DNA from: Paenibacillus flagellatus
Lineage (GTDB): Bacteria; Bacillota; Bacilli; Paenibacillales; NBRC-103111
Direction of reading: 5' to 3'
NCBI RefSeq assembly: GCF_003217775.1
Contig: NZ_QJVJ01000001.1
Location: forward strand, 496,001-560,000
DNA length: 64,000 nt
Position 1 is the first letter of the stretch. The number at the start of each line of letters is the position of its first letter. The notes under the pieces are model-generated. The model was given only the letters and a program-made list of their open reading frames with translations. It was not told the DNA's origin and ran no database searches. Below are positions 1-6,763 of this stretch, piece by piece. A program made the translations under genes and the position numbers.

Positions 1-776
1 TCTTGCTCCAGCGCACCGTCTCCGGCCCAAGTCCGGTCCAGCTCCCGCAAAAACCGGGCCGCATAAACACGGGCGTCCCAATAACACTTGGCGCAATAGG
101 CGTTGCCGAACGGATCGGCCGTCCGGTCCTTGAATGTCTGGATCCAGGCGTCGTAAGCATCGAGCCCGTTTTTGTAGACGCCCGGCTGCGGAATCGAGTT
201 GATCTCTTCCATGCGGGCGTGCTCGATCGCCAGTTTAAGCGCTCCTCGCAGCAGAGAATGGCGGTCCGGACGTTCGAGGGACGGTTCAATCGTCAGAACG
301 AACAGCTCGCTCACCTGCCCCCGGCCAAGCTTGGCGTAAGGCAGCGTCCCGTCCTTCGCCGGGTCCCGCGCGGACAACAGCTGCTGATCGTCATCATATC
401 CGTAAATGATACCGAACTCGGCGACGAACAAGTCCCATGCGATCGCCGGTATTCCACGGTCGATGGAGCGCTGTACCGCTTCCAGCGCCTCGGTCAGCTC
501 CTCCGCGCTCGGGGGGGTGAGCGTCGGACCTCCATATGTCTTGGTCCCATACCCCAGCACGTTCATCATGCGCGGCAGGAGCACCGGCCAGTCGTAACCG
601 CAAGGTCCGCCGACGTCGGCGGCGGGGATGCCGATCTTGAGGCGGAACGCATGGCTCGTATAACCCATGATTTCGGTCAAGCTGTAACGCTTCTCGTCCG
701 GGTATTGGAGAGCCGCATGGATCGCTTGGGCCGGCGTGCACCATGTCATTTCAAATCGAGTGGACGTTTGTGACAT
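1..776 (-). CDS. C39/BtrH-like protein (3' end outside window)
   Basis: This reading frame starts at an ATG with a good upstream AAGGAG and runs off the left edge, so at least 258 codons are visible and the C-terminus is missing. The product is soluble, with no signal peptide or membrane segment. Its N-terminal part, with Cys14 in TWCTPAQAIHA and the segment MGYTSHAFRL, resembles the papain/C39-like N-terminal fold of BtrH-type proteins. A later segment has CAKCYWDAR. It lies 23 bp behind the sigma factor gene on the same strand and is probably co-transcribed with it. The function is not established. The BtrH-like call rests on the general motif pattern only. Confidence 0.6.
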   Translation of the reverse strand, partial: MSQTSTRFEMTWCTPAQAIHAALQYPDEKRYSLTEIMGYTSHAFRLKIGIPAADVGGPCGYDWPVLLPRMMNVLGYGTKTYGGPTLTPPSAEELTEALEAVQRSIDRGIPAIAWDLFVAEFGIIYGYDDDQQLLSARDPAKDGTLPYAKLGRGQVSELFVLTIEPSLERPDRHSLLRGALKLAIEHARMEEINSIPQPGVYKNGLDAYDAWIQTFKDRTADPFGNAYCAKCYWDARVYAARFLRELDRTWAGDGALEQ

Positions 777-799
777 CGGAAAAGTCACTCCTTCGGTAG

Positions 800-1531
800 T
801 CAGTATCCGGTCGGCTTCGGCAAAATCTTTTTGGAGGGCAGCTTCAGCTCGCGGCGTTTCTGGACGTGCGCATTTAAATAAACGCGCAGCCGTTCCATCT
901 GCACTTTGTGCCTCGTGCGATAGATGAAATTGTACACGTTGCCGGTCGTCGTGCCGAACAGATCGGCGATTTCCGGCGGCGACAGCTCCCGGAAAAAGTA
1001 AGCCTCGAAAATGTTCCGTTCCCTTGGGCTGAGACAGCGCAGCAGCTCTCCGATTCCGACGATCATCTCCTTCTTCACGACCAGATGCGCCGGGTCGGAC
1101 AACTGCTGCGAACGGCTCTCCGTACGCGAAGCCAAATGCCGGATTATGCTGTCGACGCTGTCGCATTCGACCTGCGGCTCCTGCCCGTCCCGGATCATGC
1201 GATAAGAGGCGAACGGTTTCTCCTTCGCATACGGGCCGCCCCGCCTCAGCTTCATGTACGCCTGATTGCGCACAATCTTCTGGAGCCACGGCAAAAAGCG
1301 CGACGTATCCATCAAGCTGCCGAGATGCAAAAAAGCGCGGATCAACGCATCTTGCACGACGTCCTCGGCCATATGGTCGTCGTTCGTCAGCTTCCGGGCA
1401 AGGCCGTACGCCCTGGTCCGGTACCGGCGGACCAGCTCGCTGAACGCTTCGGCGTCGCCATCCCGGGCGCGCCTGACCGTCTCGTCCTCGCCGCAATCTG
1501 CGGCGGTTTCCCGCACGTCGCGAACTTCCAT
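800..1531 (-). CDS. ECF-type RNA polymerase sigma factor
   Basis: The 243-aa product is a sigma-70 family factor of the two-domain ECF type. Residues about 20-100 form region 2, with AFSELVRRYR, the core helix around EDVVQDALIRAF and a W-L-x-K-I-x-R-N segment. Residues about 165-215 form region 4 (LSPRERNIF, then ELSPPEIADLFGTT as the helix-turn-helix). An internal ATG was chosen because GGGAGGGAAG precedes it directly. A longer in-frame reading upstream has no such site. There is a basic C-terminal tail. No anti-sigma factor is visible nearby. The downstream C39/BtrH-like gene is the likely operon partner, and the target promoters are unknown. Confidence 0.85.
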   Translation of the reverse strand: MEVRDVRETAADCGEDETVRRARDGDAEAFSELVRRYRTRAYGLARKLTNDDHMAEDVVQDALIRAFLHLGSLMDTSRFLPWLQKIVRNQAYMKLRRGGPYAKEKPFASYRMIRDGQEPQVECDSVDSIIRHLASRTESRSQQLSDPAHLVVKKEMIVGIGELLRCLSPRERNIFEAYFFRELSPPEIADLFGTTTGNVYNFIYRTRHKVQMERLRVYLNAHVQKRRELKLPSKKILPKPTGY

Positions 1532-1859
1532 CTTCCCTCCCCCTTCGGCTTGTAACCGGTCTATCCTTAGGGATGCCAACCGATCTCCGAATCTCACACA
1601 TTGGATAAAAAAAGATTCTAAACGAAGTCTTGGACACGATGCCTGACCCTTGCGTAAGCGGAACCTTTTTCTTTCGAGAAGAACGCACTCAGCTTCGCTG
1701 AAAACTTATACTATCTTTATTCTTAAGGCTATGTTAATCTTTGTTGTCGATTTATCATTAAGCTAACGGCAGAATAGTTAAAAAGCTTTCGCGAATACCC
1801 TACATATGGATTTACGAGTATACAAAACAAGTACCAATCTAGGTACACGGAGGGAAAAT
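1532..1859. other. intergenic region, AT-rich toward the acetyltransferase
   Basis: No gene is visible here. The part next to the sigma gene should hold its promoter: TATAAG-like and TTAAGA-like boxes occur near 1700-1725 but are not convincing. Base composition shifts from GC-rich to clearly AT-rich near 1690, and the right half contains the first copy of the TTAAGCTAACGG repeat. Confidence 0.5.
1758..1769 (+). repeat. 12-bp direct repeat, left copy (TTAAGCTAACGG)
   Basis: TTAAGCTAACGG occurs here and again at 2479-2490, with the acetyltransferase gene between the copies. Similarity continues past the core: after a short gap both copies have an A-x-AGTT stretch (CAGAATAGTT here, CGACAGTT in the right copy). 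Confidence 0.75.
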
Positions 1860-2396
1860 ATGCTATACGGACAACGAGTAACATTAAGGCGTGTTGTTGA
1901 AGAAGATTGGGAAAAGCGATATGAATGGCTGTCCGATCCCGTAGTTAACCGAACGTTACCGTCAGGAAGTGGTATGCCCCTAACACCGGAAGTGGTCAGA
2001 GAACGTACACGGAAGTACGCACAAACAGATCTATCCTCTGTCTATTTTACCATAATAAAAGAAGACGGCATCCCGATTGGCAATACCCAATTGTTTAATA
2101 TCCATCCTTGGTCCAAGCATGCTGAATTTGGTATTTGGATTGGGGACAAAACGGTATGGGGGCAAGGTTATGCTACAGAAGCGACAGGTGTTGTCCTGGA
2201 TTTTGCATTCGAGCGTTTAAACCTTCATAAAGTGTATTTGACGGTAGATGCTGATAATCCTGGTGCTATTCGGAGTTATGAAAAGGCTGGTTTCAATAAG
2301 GATGGCATACTAAGAGACGAAGTCTATAAAAATGGTCAATATGTCGATCGTATAATGATGAGTATTTTGAAGCATGAATACTTAAAAACTATCTAG
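1860..2396 (+). CDS. GNAT family N-acetyltransferase (RimJ/RimL type)
   Basis: The 178-aa product is a typical single-domain GNAT enzyme. It begins with the RimJ/RimL-like opening R-V-T-L-R-R-V-V-E-E-D-W. The acetyl-CoA binding motif A is around WGQGYATEATGVVLDFAF, and the motif B part is N-P-G-A-I-R-S-Y-E-K-A-G-F. It should transfer an acetyl group from acetyl-CoA to an amine; the substrate cannot be told. The start at 1860 is supported by CGGAGGG; an ATG 18 codons upstream has no ribosome binding site. The gene is visibly more AT-rich than its neighbours, stands alone, and is flanked by a direct repeat. This suggests recent acquisition. Confidence 0.88.
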   Translation: MLYGQRVTLRRVVEEDWEKRYEWLSDPVVNRTLPSGSGMPLTPEVVRERTRKYAQTDLSSVYFTIIKEDGIPIGNTQLFNIHPWSKHAEFGIWIGDKTVWGQGYATEATGVVLDFAFERLNLHKVYLTVDADNPGAIRSYEKAGFNKDGILRDEVYKNGQYVDRIMMSILKHEYLKTI

Positions 2397-2478
2397 TTGT
2401 TCCAAATAACAAAGCATATAGGAAGACCATTCAGGAAGAAACTACGAAAGATAGTGTGCTTTCTCGAAAAATTGCATG

Positions 2479-2490
2479 TTAAGCTAACGG
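2479..2490 (+). repeat. 12-bp direct repeat, right copy (TTAAGCTAACGG)
   Basis: Second exact copy of the core found at 1758-1769, in the same orientation, 89 bp behind the acetyltransferase stop codon and just before its terminator hairpin. Confidence 0.75.
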
Positions 2491-2504
2491 GTACGACAGT
2501 TCAA

Positions 2505-2533
2505 TCACCACCTTTGAGGTGGTTGTTTTCTTT
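2505..2533 (+). terminator. intrinsic terminator of the acetyltransferase unit
   Basis: TCACCACCT and AGGTGGTTG pair over a TTG loop and are followed by TTTTCTTTC. It lies just right of the second direct repeat copy. Confidence 0.7.
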
Positions 2534-2572
2534 CGCTCAAAAATGAACATTCAACGACAACTAACCATTCTT

Positions 2573-2605
2573 AAAAAAAAGCCCGCCGGTCGTATGCCGG
2601 CAGGC
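2573..2605 (-). terminator. terminator of the His/Tyr-rich protein gene
   Basis: On the minus strand GCCTGCCGG pairs with CCGGCGGGC (one mismatch), followed by eight T. It lies 14 bp behind the stop codon of the small gene to its right. Confidence 0.8.
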
Positions 2606-2618
2606 TCGCTTCCGATGG

Positions 2619-2861
2619 TCAGCTCGAGTGGCTTTTCCATTTCTTGCGGTAATACGTATGACCGTGCTGGTTATGATGGTAGTTCGGGTGCTGGCCGTGA
2701 TTCGGATATTGCGGGGGATGCCCGTACTGCTGCTTATGGTAGTCGCTGCTGCTGTAGTGTACGTGTTGGCGCTTATGATAATCGCTGCTGCTGTAGTGAC
2801 CGTGACGGCGCTTGGACCCGAGAGCGGAATGCAACGCATCCTTCAATAGCTTCTTGAACAT
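2619..2861 (-). CDS. small His/Tyr/Ser-rich basic protein
   Basis: An 80-aa protein with a short helical start (MFKKLLKDALHSALGSKRR). A very hydrophilic tail rich in His, Tyr, Ser and Gln follows. The tail carries a near-perfect 12-residue tandem repeat built on HYSSSDYHK, then repeated Q-H/P-x-Y units. It is no recognised domain. The start is well supported by AAGGAGG, and the gene has its own terminator, so it is a single-gene unit. Small His/Tyr-rich proteins of this look occur among spore coat and metal-binding proteins of Bacillales. That role is inference only. Other frames of the same stretch are open because the DNA is repetitive. Confidence 0.7.
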   Translation of the reverse strand: MFKKLLKDALHSALGSKRRHGHYSSSDYHKRQHVHYSSSDYHKQQYGHPPQYPNHGQHPNYHHNQHGHTYYRKKWKSHSS

Positions 2862-2935
2862 GAATCGCGTCCTCCTTCGCGTTTGTTGTTAAGTAATACG
2901 TAACCGCGAAAAGGAGGTTTCAAACCGGCCGCAAT

Positions 2936-4588
2936 TTAGCGAGCCCGTTTCTCCGAATGGGCGGCCGCGACGCTCCAGTCCTCCGGCGTCAGCTGGTTCA
3001 GCTGCCACAGCGCCACGCCGCGCAGGCCGAACGATTGCGCGAGCCGGATCTTCTTCCCGATGCTCTCCGCGTCCTCGTACCAGAGCAGGTGCGAGCCCCT
3101 GTCGTCCGTAAACGTGATCCGTTCCAGGAAGTAGGGCAGCGCCTGCTCCGTGCGGGTATTCGGATCGGCCAGCCGCTTCTCGACCGCATCGATTGCCGGC
3201 GACGGGAAAAAGTCCACGGTGCCGTCCGGCTTCGTCGTCCATTGGTTCGCCTGCTTGGAAATGCCGAGGAGCAGCTTGCCCGGCGGAATGTCGAGCAGCG
3301 CTTCCTTGACCGTCATGCCGACGAGCGGCAGCGGCGCGGAAGGCAGCCCGCTCGCCGCATGCGTGAAATCGTACGCCATCAGGACGACCCGGTCGGCCAG
3401 CTCGCCGATCGCCTTGTAGTCGTAGCCGGCGTAATAGTCGGACGGCGGCACCGCAACCGTCAGAGACGCGTTCCCGATCGCCGCCTTCAGCTCGCGCAGC
3501 AGCTCCGTGTACGGCTCCCGCTGCGTCGGCTCGGTCAGCCCTTCGAAGTCGATGCATACGCCGGCGAACCCGTACGCGGGGTCGGCCAGCGTCTCCCTCA
3601 CGGAGGCGACGAACGCCGCGCGCGCCGGCTTGTCCTGCAAAAAGTCGGCCAGCTTCTGCTGCTTCGTATTGGCGAACACCATGAGCCGCTTCGCCGTCTT
3701 GGACCGGTCGGCCGCCTGCAGCACGTCCTTCCAATCGGCCGGCAGCGTCAACGCCGCCTTGGCGGTACCGGAACCGCCCCCGGCGTATTCCAGCTTCGCC
3801 CAGTCGAAGATCGCCTCCCCGGCGGCCGAGAAGCGGGCCGTATCCTTGTACGGGCCGCCCGCCGAATAAAAGGCGGCGATCTCGAGCGGCGTTTCCGCGG
3901 TCCGTACGCCGATCATCCGCTCGACGATGGCCGCCGCCTCGCGCCGGGTCAGCGCGTCCTTCGGCCGGAATAACCCCAGGTCGTCCCCGAGCATGACGCC
4001 CGAGGCGACCGTCCGGTACGCGTACGGCGCGAGGCGCGGCTCGATATCCGCGGCGTCGCCGAACGGTACTTTGTCGCGCGTCGTTGTCCATTCCGTCTGG
4101 AGCCAGCGCGTCCGCTCCTCCGGCTTCGCGTCCGCCAGCAGCGCCGCGCCCGCCAATGCGGCCACCTCCTCGCGCGTCATCCCCTTATCCGGTCCGAACG
4201 CGCCGTCCCGTACGAGCGTATCGAGCCATCCGGCCTCATGGGCTCGCCGAATCGGCTCGTACGACCACCGGTCGGCCCCGACGTCGGCCAACGGCGCCGC
4301 GCCGGCGGCTCCCCCGGCTTGCGGCCGCGGCGGCACCGCCTCGACGAGCAGCTTGACGAACGCCTCCCGGGAGAGCGCCGCGTCCGGGCGAAACGTCCCG
4401 TCCTCGTAGCCGTCCACGATTTTCATGGACGACAGCGTATATACCGACGGTGCGGCCCAATCGCCGACCGCCATATCCGAATACGTCTTCAATCGGGCGT
4501 CGTAGGCGAACGACTGCCCCGCTCCGCCGATCGTCAGCAGCAGCGCCGTTCCGAGGGCTGCCGCTACCCGTTTCCCATACCGTTTCAA
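2936..4588 (-). CDS. SLH-domain protein with GH18-type hydrolase domain
   Basis: The 550-aa exported protein has a signal peptide (residues 1-29, ending near GQSFA). Three S-layer homology domains follow at about 32-230 (DGYEDGTFRPDAALSREAF, GAFGPDKGMTREEVA, GLFRPKDALTRREAA). A glycoside hydrolase 18-like barrel occupies about 235-540. The GH18 signature is degenerate: the strand reads GVCIDFEG near residue 346, keeping the D-x-E pair with the likely acid glutamate but not the full DxxDxDxE. Other GH18-like pieces are VVLMAYDF and GVALWQLNQL. Families of this design cleave chitin-like or peptidoglycan GlcNAc linkages at the cell surface. The SLH domains should bind pyruvylated wall polymer. 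It appears monocistronic. Confidence 0.87.
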   Translation of the reverse strand: MKRYGKRVAAALGTALLLTIGGAGQSFAYDARLKTYSDMAVGDWAAPSVYTLSSMKIVDGYEDGTFRPDAALSREAFVKLLVEAVPPRPQAGGAAGAAPLADVGADRWSYEPIRRAHEAGWLDTLVRDGAFGPDKGMTREEVAALAGAALLADAKPEERTRWLQTEWTTTRDKVPFGDAADIEPRLAPYAYRTVASGVMLGDDLGLFRPKDALTRREAAAIVERMIGVRTAETPLEIAAFYSAGGPYKDTARFSAAGEAIFDWAKLEYAGGGSGTAKAALTLPADWKDVLQAADRSKTAKRLMVFANTKQQKLADFLQDKPARAAFVASVRETLADPAYGFAGVCIDFEGLTEPTQREPYTELLRELKAAIGNASLTVAVPPSDYYAGYDYKAIGELADRVVLMAYDFTHAASGLPSAPLPLVGMTVKEALLDIPPGKLLLGISKQANQWTTKPDGTVDFFPSPAIDAVEKRLADPNTRTEQALPYFLERITFTDDRGSHLLWYEDAESIGKKIRLAQSFGLRGVALWQLNQLTPEDWSVAAAHSEKRAR

Positions 4589-4668
4589 GTCTCATCCTCT
4601 CCTTTTCCGTTCCGATAAGGGTTATCCGGATTCTAGCAACACTGCTATGAATCTAGTATATCACACCG

Positions 4669-4711
4669 AAAAAAAGAAGCCCTCCCCCGCCTTGCGGCGA
4701 AGGAAGACTTC
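4669..4711 (-). terminator. terminator of the DUF3298 gene
   Basis: A 16-bp stem on the minus strand, GAAGTCTTCCTTCGCC against GGCGGGGGAGGGCTTC over a GCAA loop, followed by TTTTTTT, 5 bp behind the stop codon. Confidence 0.88.
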
Positions 4712-4715
4712 GGAC

Positions 4716-5327
4716 TCAAATCGCGACCGGCTGCAGACGGCCGATCGGCCCTTGCGGGTCGGCGATGTCGACGATGTCGCCGTACGGGATCGGGAACGCA
4801 TACGGCGTATATTCGTAGAGCCGGTAATAGACGACCAGCTCGTTCGGCGTCAAGTAATAGTCTTGTTCCGGGCCCACGCCCCTGAAATCGGCGATGTCGG
4901 AGACGGGCACTTCCCTCTCCTCGATTTCGCGTTTCAAGATTGCGTCGATCGTGTCTTTGTATTCGCTCCCTTCGGGGAACAAATCGCCGAACCGGTACGC
5001 GTTCCCGTTCCACAAGTCCATCGTCAACGACCGCTGCACCGTCAGTCCGTGCGCGGCGCCCTTCGAATAGGCGTCATTGCGGAATACGATGCTGATCAAG
5101 CCGTTTCCGTTCAGCCTCGTCTCGTAGCCGCCGGTCATCTCCTTGGTCGGGTCCTGCACGTAACCCTGGTCCCGGATCAGCCCGTACGTCAAGTCGAGAA
5201 TCCGGTCGTTCATCGCCGTCTGCGCTTTCCGGTTCGGCAAGCCGGACAGCTGCGGGTAGCGGATTTGCAGCCTCGGCTTGATCATCACCTTCTTCGATAC
5301 GATTGCGGATAAATCGCGGAATTCCAT
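4716..5327 (-). CDS. DUF3298 domain-containing protein
   Basis: A 203-aa protein in which nearly the whole length corresponds to the DUF4163/DUF3298 module. This module is known from the extracellular part of RsiV-type anti-sigma factors and from secreted proteins. Recognisable pieces are YPQLSGLPN near the start, A-A-H-G in the middle, FGDLFPEGSEYKDTI, and the ending YYLTPNELVVYYRLYEYTPYAFP. Unlike RsiV it has no membrane segment, no zinc-finger anti-sigma part and no clear signal peptide, so it may be cytosolic. A good GGAGGGGAGAACG site precedes the ATG. It has its own terminator. Confidence 0.82.
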   Translation of the reverse strand: MEFRDLSAIVSKKVMIKPRLQIRYPQLSGLPNRKAQTAMNDRILDLTYGLIRDQGYVQDPTKEMTGGYETRLNGNGLISIVFRNDAYSKGAAHGLTVQRSLTMDLWNGNAYRFGDLFPEGSEYKDTIDAILKREIEEREVPVSDIADFRGVGPEQDYYLTPNELVVYYRLYEYTPYAFPIPYGDIVDIADPQGPIGRLQPVAI

Positions 5328-5427
5328 CGTTCTCCCCTCCTTCCCGCGGATACTCGCCTACTTATACCCATATTCGGCGGCGGGAAAAAGGTGCGGGGAC
5401 CGATGACGTTTTTTCGGGAAGCTTCAC

Positions 5428-5458
5428 AAAAAATAGACTTCCCCCAACGAAAAGTCTA
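5428..5458 (-). terminator. terminator of the small Cys-rich gene
   Basis: On the minus strand TAGACTT pairs with AAGTCTA and is followed by TTTTTTG. The left arm overlaps the stop codon of the gene at 5456. Confidence 0.75.
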
Positions 5459-5656
5459 CGTCCGTTTATATTCCTGGCAGGCGAGACACGTGCCGACGTC
5501 CACGCAGGTCGGATGAGTGGCTCCGGTAAATTTGGTGCAGTAGATCGGCGTTTTGAACTCCACGTTCGAGGAGATCAGGGAGCAATACTTGCAGTTGCCG
5601 ATCAGCTCGACGGTCAGCCGGTGCAAATCGGTTTTCAGCTGCATCACTTCGTTCAT
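5456..5656 (-). CDS. small Cys-rich protein under c-di-GMP riboswitch control
   Basis: A 66-aa protein of unknown family. It has an N-terminal helical half (NEVMQLKTDLHRLTVELIG). A cysteine-rich half follows with C-x2-C (CKYC), then single Cys residues and a final C-x5-C-x2-C (CVDVGTCLAC). This looks like a small zinc-binding fold. The start ATG at 5656 has GGAGGT eight bases upstream; a TTG one codon earlier is too close to that site. It is the only gene between the cyclic-di-GMP-I riboswitch (5745-5824) and a strong terminator, so it is the direct riboswitch target. Expression should therefore follow c-di-GMP, which points to motility, biofilm or sporulation; that is inference. Confidence 0.75.
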   Translation of the reverse strand: MNEVMQLKTDLHRLTVELIGNCKYCSLISSNVEFKTPIYCTKFTGATHPTCVDVGTCLACQEYKRT

Positions 5657-5693
5657 CAATCGTCACCTCCAGTCGCGTCCCGAACGCAAAGAA

Positions 5694-5715
5694 GACGCCG
5701 CCCAGAAGCGACGTC
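5694..5715 (-). terminator. riboswitch expression-platform terminator
   Basis: GACGTCGC and GCGGCGTC pair (one G-U) over TTCTGG on the minus strand, followed by TTCTTTG. It lies between the aptamer and the ribosome binding site of the 66-aa gene, as expected of a transcriptional switch. The T-run is weak. Confidence 0.55.
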
Positions 5716-5744
5716 CGTCCAGCCGACGATAACGGTGCCGTTAT

Positions 5745-5824
5745 GGGCAACCCGGCTGTCTTGGCCGAGAGCGGCTGTAGACCCGTGGCTTTGCGTCCCC
5801 GTCTTTCGATCGGGTTTGCCTTTT
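5745..5824 (-). promoter_or_regulatory. cyclic-di-GMP-I (GEMM-I) riboswitch aptamer
   Basis: Read on the minus strand, the element shows the class I c-di-GMP aptamer layout. The closing stem is GGCAAACC with GGGTTGCC. A first hairpin CCCGATC-GAAA-GACGGGG has the GNRA tetraloop. Next comes the hallmark joining sequence GACGCAAAGCC, and then a second hairpin starting ACGGGTCT that would carry the tetraloop receptor. A hairpin at 5729-5744 (ATAACGG/CCGTTAT) and the terminator-like stem at 5694-5715 follow before the 66-aa gene. The primary sequence match is strong enough to be confident without a covariance model. Confidence 0.92.
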
Positions 5825-5895
5825 TTCCTAATCTTGCACACGTTTGTAAGACTATAGTACCCCATTTTCCGCATTCCATTAATAGGTATATGGTC

Positions 5896-6669
5896 CTATT
5901 TCATGACTAAAGGCATATACGCCGTCACCCGCAGCCGCCAATAATCGAGCACCCACTCTCCGTCGCGGAACAGATACGGCTTCGCCGCCTCGGCCGTCTT
6001 CCCGTAAGCCTCCCGCTTCCGCGCCTCGTCGAGCCCTTCGAAGAACGCCGTTCCGAACATGTCGAGCCAATGCGCGAGTCCCCGCTCGCCGTCCCCCATC
6101 GCGACCTGACGCGGAAAATGGAGCGCGTACCCGACTCGGAACCCTTCCGCCTCGAGCAGCGCGGCGTATTCGCCCACGCTTGGAAAATACCACGGGTTGC
6201 GCGCCGCCGCGTCGACCACGCCGAACGCGGGCAGCGCCTCGTTCAGCGCCCGGACGATGCCGGCCACGTTGCCCTTGCCCCCGAACTCCGCCACGAACCG
6301 TCCGCCCGGCTTCAGCGCTTCGCGGACGCTGCGGATGACGTCCGCCGGCTTCTTCATCCAATGCAGCGCCGCGTTGGAGAATACCGCGTCGAACGTCCGG
6401 TCCGTCCGGTACGACTGCGCGTCCGCCACCTCGAACGTCAAGTCCGGGTATTTCGTCTTCGCCTTTGCGACCATGTCCGGCGAAAAATCGATTCCGTGCG
6501 GAATCGCCCCCCGGTCCGCCAGCTCCCGGCACAAGTCGCCGGTGCCGCAGCCGATGTCCAGCACCGACTCGCCCGGTTGCGCGTCGAGCAGGTCGACGAC
6601 CGACTTGCCGTACTCCGAGACGAAGCCGATTTTCGTATCGTACAATTCCGCGTTCCACGAATGATTCAT
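5896..6669 (-). CDS. class I SAM-dependent methyltransferase
   Basis: The 257-aa protein is a Rossmann-fold methyltransferase of the trans-aconitate 2-methyltransferase / Methyltransf_11 type. Motif I is VLDIGCGTGDLC (near residue 38), the acidic end of strand 2 is GIDFSPDMV, and motif IV is FDAVFSNAALHWM. Motif post-II is LKPGGRFVAEFGGKGN. The substrate is likely a small carboxylic acid or similar, but this cannot be read from the sequence. The start at 6669 is preceded by GAGGAAAGG; an upstream in-frame start adds 18 residues without family similarity. It lies between the riboswitch unit and dapA with its own spacing, so it is probably monocistronic. Confidence 0.87.
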   Translation of the reverse strand: MNHSWNAELYDTKIGFVSEYGKSVVDLLDAQPGESVLDIGCGTGDLCRELADRGAIPHGIDFSPDMVAKAKTKYPDLTFEVADAQSYRTDRTFDAVFSNAALHWMKKPADVIRSVREALKPGGRFVAEFGGKGNVAGIVRALNEALPAFGVVDAAARNPWYFPSVGEYAALLEAEGFRVGYALHFPRQVAMGDGERGLAHWLDMFGTAFFEGLDEARKREAYGKTAEAAKPYLFRDGEWVLDYWRLRVTAYMPLVMK

Positions 6670-6763
6670 GCGCTCACAACCTTTCCTCTTCTTGATTCCG
6701 ATTGTGAGGCATGACCGGCTCATTCGTCCAATATATAGATTCGATATTCGTGATAGTTAACGC

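Noticed and set aside
3-773. A 256-codon plus-strand frame at the left edge
   Set aside because: The minus strand carries the real gene here, with start, ribosome binding site and protein-like composition.
5656-5874. A 72-codon frame upstream of the small Cys-rich gene
   Set aside because: It runs straight through the c-di-GMP riboswitch and its terminator, so it is RNA sequence and not protein.
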